Origin: an uncultured Chlorobiales bacterium
Lineage (GTDB): Bacteria > Bacteroidota > Chlorobiia > Chlorobiales > Thermochlorobacteraceae
Direction of reading: 5' to 3'
DNA length: 7,174 bases
Assembly (NCBI GenBank): GCA_937959145.1
Contig: CALGMC010000189.1
Location: 1-7,174, forward strand
In this document: one piece after another, positions 5,045 to 7,174 of the stretch
How positions within the stretch are numbered: the first letter of the stretch is position 1
Layout of the letters: each line of letters starts with the position of its first letter
Position numbers and translations under genes: made by a program
Notes under the pieces: model-generated
The model's input: only the letters and a program-made list of their open reading frames with translations
What the model was told of the DNA's origin: nothing
Databases searched by the model: none

Positions 5045-7174
5045 TTATTTCACCAACATCATTTTCTTTGTTTGCACAAAGTCGCCGGCTTGCAAGCGAT
5101 AGAAGTAGATGCCACTTGCGAGGTTTGCCGCGTTGAATTGAACGGAGTATTCACCAGCGGCTTGGCGACCATTGACGAGATTAGCGACTTCGCGTCCCAA
5201 CACGTCGTAGATTTTCAGGCTCACATTGCCCGCATTGGCAATCGAGTATTGAATGGTCGTGGTTGGGTTGAACGGATTCGGATAGTTTTGCGCCAGCGCG
5301 TAAGACTTCGCATTGTTGCTGGTCTTCTGAACGTTCAACTGTGCGGCAAGCGGGTTGCGCGTCGTTTTTGAAGCAATCGCAAATTGTCCGAACTCGTTGC
5401 CTGCAAGGTTGAAGGCTTTGAGATAATCGCCGTCGCGGTAGGTTGTCAGCGGTTTCCAAGGTGATGATGTATTCGGGCGATAGGCGATGTAAAGGTTTTG
5501 CGGACGAACAATGCCTGTGAGCGCGCCGCAGTAAATCGAAATATCGAAGCGGGTTGATGCGCTTAATCCTGTTTGGTTAATCGTCCAAACACGACCCGGA
5601 ACAACGAAGTGCTCGTTGCCGTCGCCATCGTTGATACGATAAACATTGTGAATGCCAACCGTATCATTGACCGAAAAGACCGGTTCAGGCGCGATTGTTC
5701 CAACAGAGGCACTAATGCTTCCGGCTGTCGTTGAGCCGCGACGCACTTCAAGGTAAGCATTTGTATTACCGAGCACGTAGCCGCCTTCACCCGCAGTGCC
5801 AGAGGCAACCGTCGGATTTGCTGATGTGCTCACGCGATTGATTGGGAATGGGTCATCGTTAGCCACAATCGAGCGAATGAAAATATCGCCCACAAAGCGT
5901 GGCGCAGATGTTGTATAAACGGGAATGAAATCGCCCCCAACATTGTCAGGACCACGATTTCCCACGACGCGTGCTTCGCGGTCAGGGTCGTCGAAGTTGT
6001 GGCGATAGGTCATACCTGCAATCAATCCTGGATTCACCGTAATATCCAGATACTCGATTTGCGTGCTATCCACCGAATAAGCGGCATTTGCGCCGAAGCC
6101 AAAGACATTTCCATAATCGAGTCCTCTGAAGTTGTTTGTAAAGTCGAAGATGTATTCGTGATACTTGCCATCGGCAATGAGTGTAACCATGCGTTCGGGT
6201 TCATTGGAGTAGCGACGCCCACCGTTAGTTGCGCGGCGTTGGAAAAGCGTATCGCCGTTCGGGAACACGTAAGGCGGGCGCGTTGCATCGGTCAGAATCA
6301 CGCTGAGCGTTGGTGCAATGTCGCGTTGGAAACGGTTGGTGTTTTCAGCATCGGTTTTTGCGATGATATGAAGCACTTTCGCACGGCTCAAATTAACGGG
6401 CGTGGTATCAGTCGCCGATGATTTGAAGAATTTGCGAATTGCGTCGCGTCCGCCGCCGAGCGTATCGGGAAGGTTGCCCGGTAAATTGGTTCGTCCTTGC
6501 GGCAAGCCGTTGATACCGGTTTGACCGCTTGTTCCGATTTTGAGAGCAGGCTGTCCGCCATCGGTAACCCAGTTGAGCGTGTATCGGTCGCGCGTCGGCT
6601 GTCCACCAACAATATCCAGAACGCTCCACCCATTGAGCAAGGTATCGCTGACGGTGAAATTATCTAACACGACGCTTTGTGGCGCAGTGTTCACAGGCAC
6701 GCCGATGTTGTATTTGAGGCTCAAATACCGCTCGACTTGTGCAATTTCAGGTGCGGATAGCACTCGGTTATAGACCAACACTTCGGCAATATCGTTTTGA
6801 CCGTAGCCTGTGTTGTCAATCAGCGACCCTAATCGTATGCGCGACGTATTTCCCGCACCCGAAAGCGTTGAGGTTAAAATCGCGAATTGATTTTGGGCTA
6901 ATGCTGGTGTTCCAGCAACACCGTTCGTCGCAAGGGTTGATGTTCCAGAACCACCGACCACATTAAATTGGCGCGTCCCGCCATTAGACATCGCATAGTA
7001 TCCTGCTTCATTGGAGATTAACCCTTCAGGCGAACTTGGGCTAATAGTTGAACGGCGGTTTGCAGCGACTGCGAAAACGGTTGCGTTGCCTGAGAGCGGC
7101 AAGGCTGTTCCCATTGTGTCGTTTGCACCATCGAAGCGCATCGTTACGAATCCTCTGCCTTGTGTGCCGTTGTT
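5045..7174 (-). CDS. Large secreted protein with LamG-like domain and T9SS type A sorting domain (N-terminus outside window)
   Basis: The frame is open to the right edge; 709 residues are visible, and the ATG at 7139-7141 is internal because the same domain continues upstream of it (RGFVTMRFDGANDTM). Residues about 1-157 resemble a LamG/concanavalin-A-like sandwich: RFDGANDT, TVFAVA, and the typical closing IAEVLVYNRVLSAPEIAQVERYLSLKYN. Residues about 160-390 start VLDNFTVSDTLLNGW and form a beta-rich region I do not recognise. Residues about 391-600 are another beta-rich region (HNFDDPDREARVVGNRGPDN, then a stretch ending GNEFGQFAIASK). The last about 85 residues are a type IX secretion C-terminal sorting domain: QNYPNPFNPTTTIQYSI, SLKIYDVLGREVANLV, GEYSVQFNAANLASGIYFYRLQAG, ending KKMMLVK. 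Such proteins cross the outer membrane by the Por/T9SS machine and are surface-attached or released. Role is probably binding or adhesion; no catalytic motif is seen. It ends 112 bp before GH92 and is followed by a terminator. Confidence 0.85.
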   Translation of the reverse strand, partial: NNGTQGRGFVTMRFDGANDTMGTALPLSGNATVFAVAANRRSTISPSSPEGLISNEAGYYAMSNGGTRQFNVVGGSGTSTLATNGVAGTPALAQNQFAILTSTLSGAGNTSRIRLGSLIDNTGYGQNDIAEVLVYNRVLSAPEIAQVERYLSLKYNIGVPVNTAPQSVVLDNFTVSDTLLNGWSVLDIVGGQPTRDRYTLNWVTDGGQPALKIGTSGQTGINGLPQGRTNLPGNLPDTLGGGRDAIRKFFKSSATDTTPVNLSRAKVLHIIAKTDAENTNRFQRDIAPTLSVILTDATRPPYVFPNGDTLFQRRATNGGRRYSNEPERMVTLIADGKYHEYIFDFTNNFRGLDYGNVFGFGANAAYSVDSTQIEYLDITVNPGLIAGMTYRHNFDDPDREARVVGNRGPDNVGGDFIPVYTTSAPRFVGDIFIRSIVANDDPFPINRVSTSANPTVASGTAGEGGYVLGNTNAYLEVRRGSTTAGSISASVGTIAPEPVFSVNDTVGIHNVYRINDGDGNEHFVVPGRVWTINQTGLSASTRFDISIYCGALTGIVRPQNLYIAYRPNTSSPWKPLTTYRDGDYLKAFNLAGNEFGQFAIASKTTRNPLAAQLNVQKTSNNAKSYALAQNYPNPFNPTTTIQYSIANAGNVSLKIYDVLGREVANLVNGRQAAGEYSVQFNAANLASGIYFYRLQAGDFVQTKKMMLVK
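5048..5300 (-). other. T9SS type A C-terminal sorting domain (coding sub-region)
   Basis: About 85 codons at the 3' end of the secreted-protein gene. The YPNPFNP motif (near 5266-5290), the IYDVLGREV strand, the SGIYFYRL strand and the basic KKMMLVK end match the known family of C-terminal sorting signals recognised by the type IX secretion system. The preceding TSNNAKSYAL stretch looks like a linker. This domain is the strongest taxonomic clue in the window. Confidence 0.88.

Noticed and set aside
4712..5371. A 219-codon plus-strand open frame across the GH92/T9SS gap
   Set aside because: It is antisense to the 5' end of GH92, the terminator and the T9SS sorting domain, all well supported; its product shows no family pattern.

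Overview
The window holds four protein-coding genes and one well-supported terminator. The rightmost and leftmost genes run off the window edges. The likely source is a bacterium of the Bacteroidota/Chlorobiota/Ignavibacteria group. The main clue is a C-terminal type IX secretion (T9SS) sorting domain carrying the YPNPFNPTTTIQYSI signature, which is common in Ignavibacteria and Chlorobi-like genomes. Two lipoprotein-type glycosidases and a start codon with no Shine-Dalgarno sequence also fit. This placement is inferred from protein style; no marker gene settles it.

Layout: positions 1-369 (+) are the C-terminal half of uroporphyrinogen-III synthase (hemD), a tetrapyrrole (heme/chlorophyll) biosynthesis enzyme. 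It converges on, and overlaps by 14 bp, a minus-strand block that reads right to left. In transcription order that block contains (1) a large secreted protein with a LamG-like lectin fold and a T9SS sorting domain (5045-7174, N-terminus outside the window), (2) a 112-bp gap with a textbook Rho-independent terminator, (3) a GH92 alpha-mannosidase-family lipoprotein (2635-4932), and (4) a GH3 beta-glucosidase lipoprotein of the BglX type (356-2638). The two glycosidases share an ATGA stop/start overlap and are almost certainly one operon.

How they may work together: GH92 and GH3 enzymes both trim glycans from the non-reducing end, and both carry probable lipoprotein signals, so they are likely anchored in the cell envelope and act on imported or surface-bound oligosaccharides. 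The upstream T9SS protein may be a surface-attached or released carbohydrate-binding or adhesion protein, but the terminator separates its transcript from the glycosidase pair, so a functional link is only suggested by position. No SusC/SusD pair, regulator or transporter lies in the window.

The most interesting local structure is the terminator just before the GH92 start codon. Its T-run ends three bases before the ATG, and the 3' arm of its stem contains the only Shine-Dalgarno-like sequence for GH92. I see no CRISPR, tRNA, rRNA, insertion sequence or clear new system. Apart from the 112-bp gap the window is fully coding.
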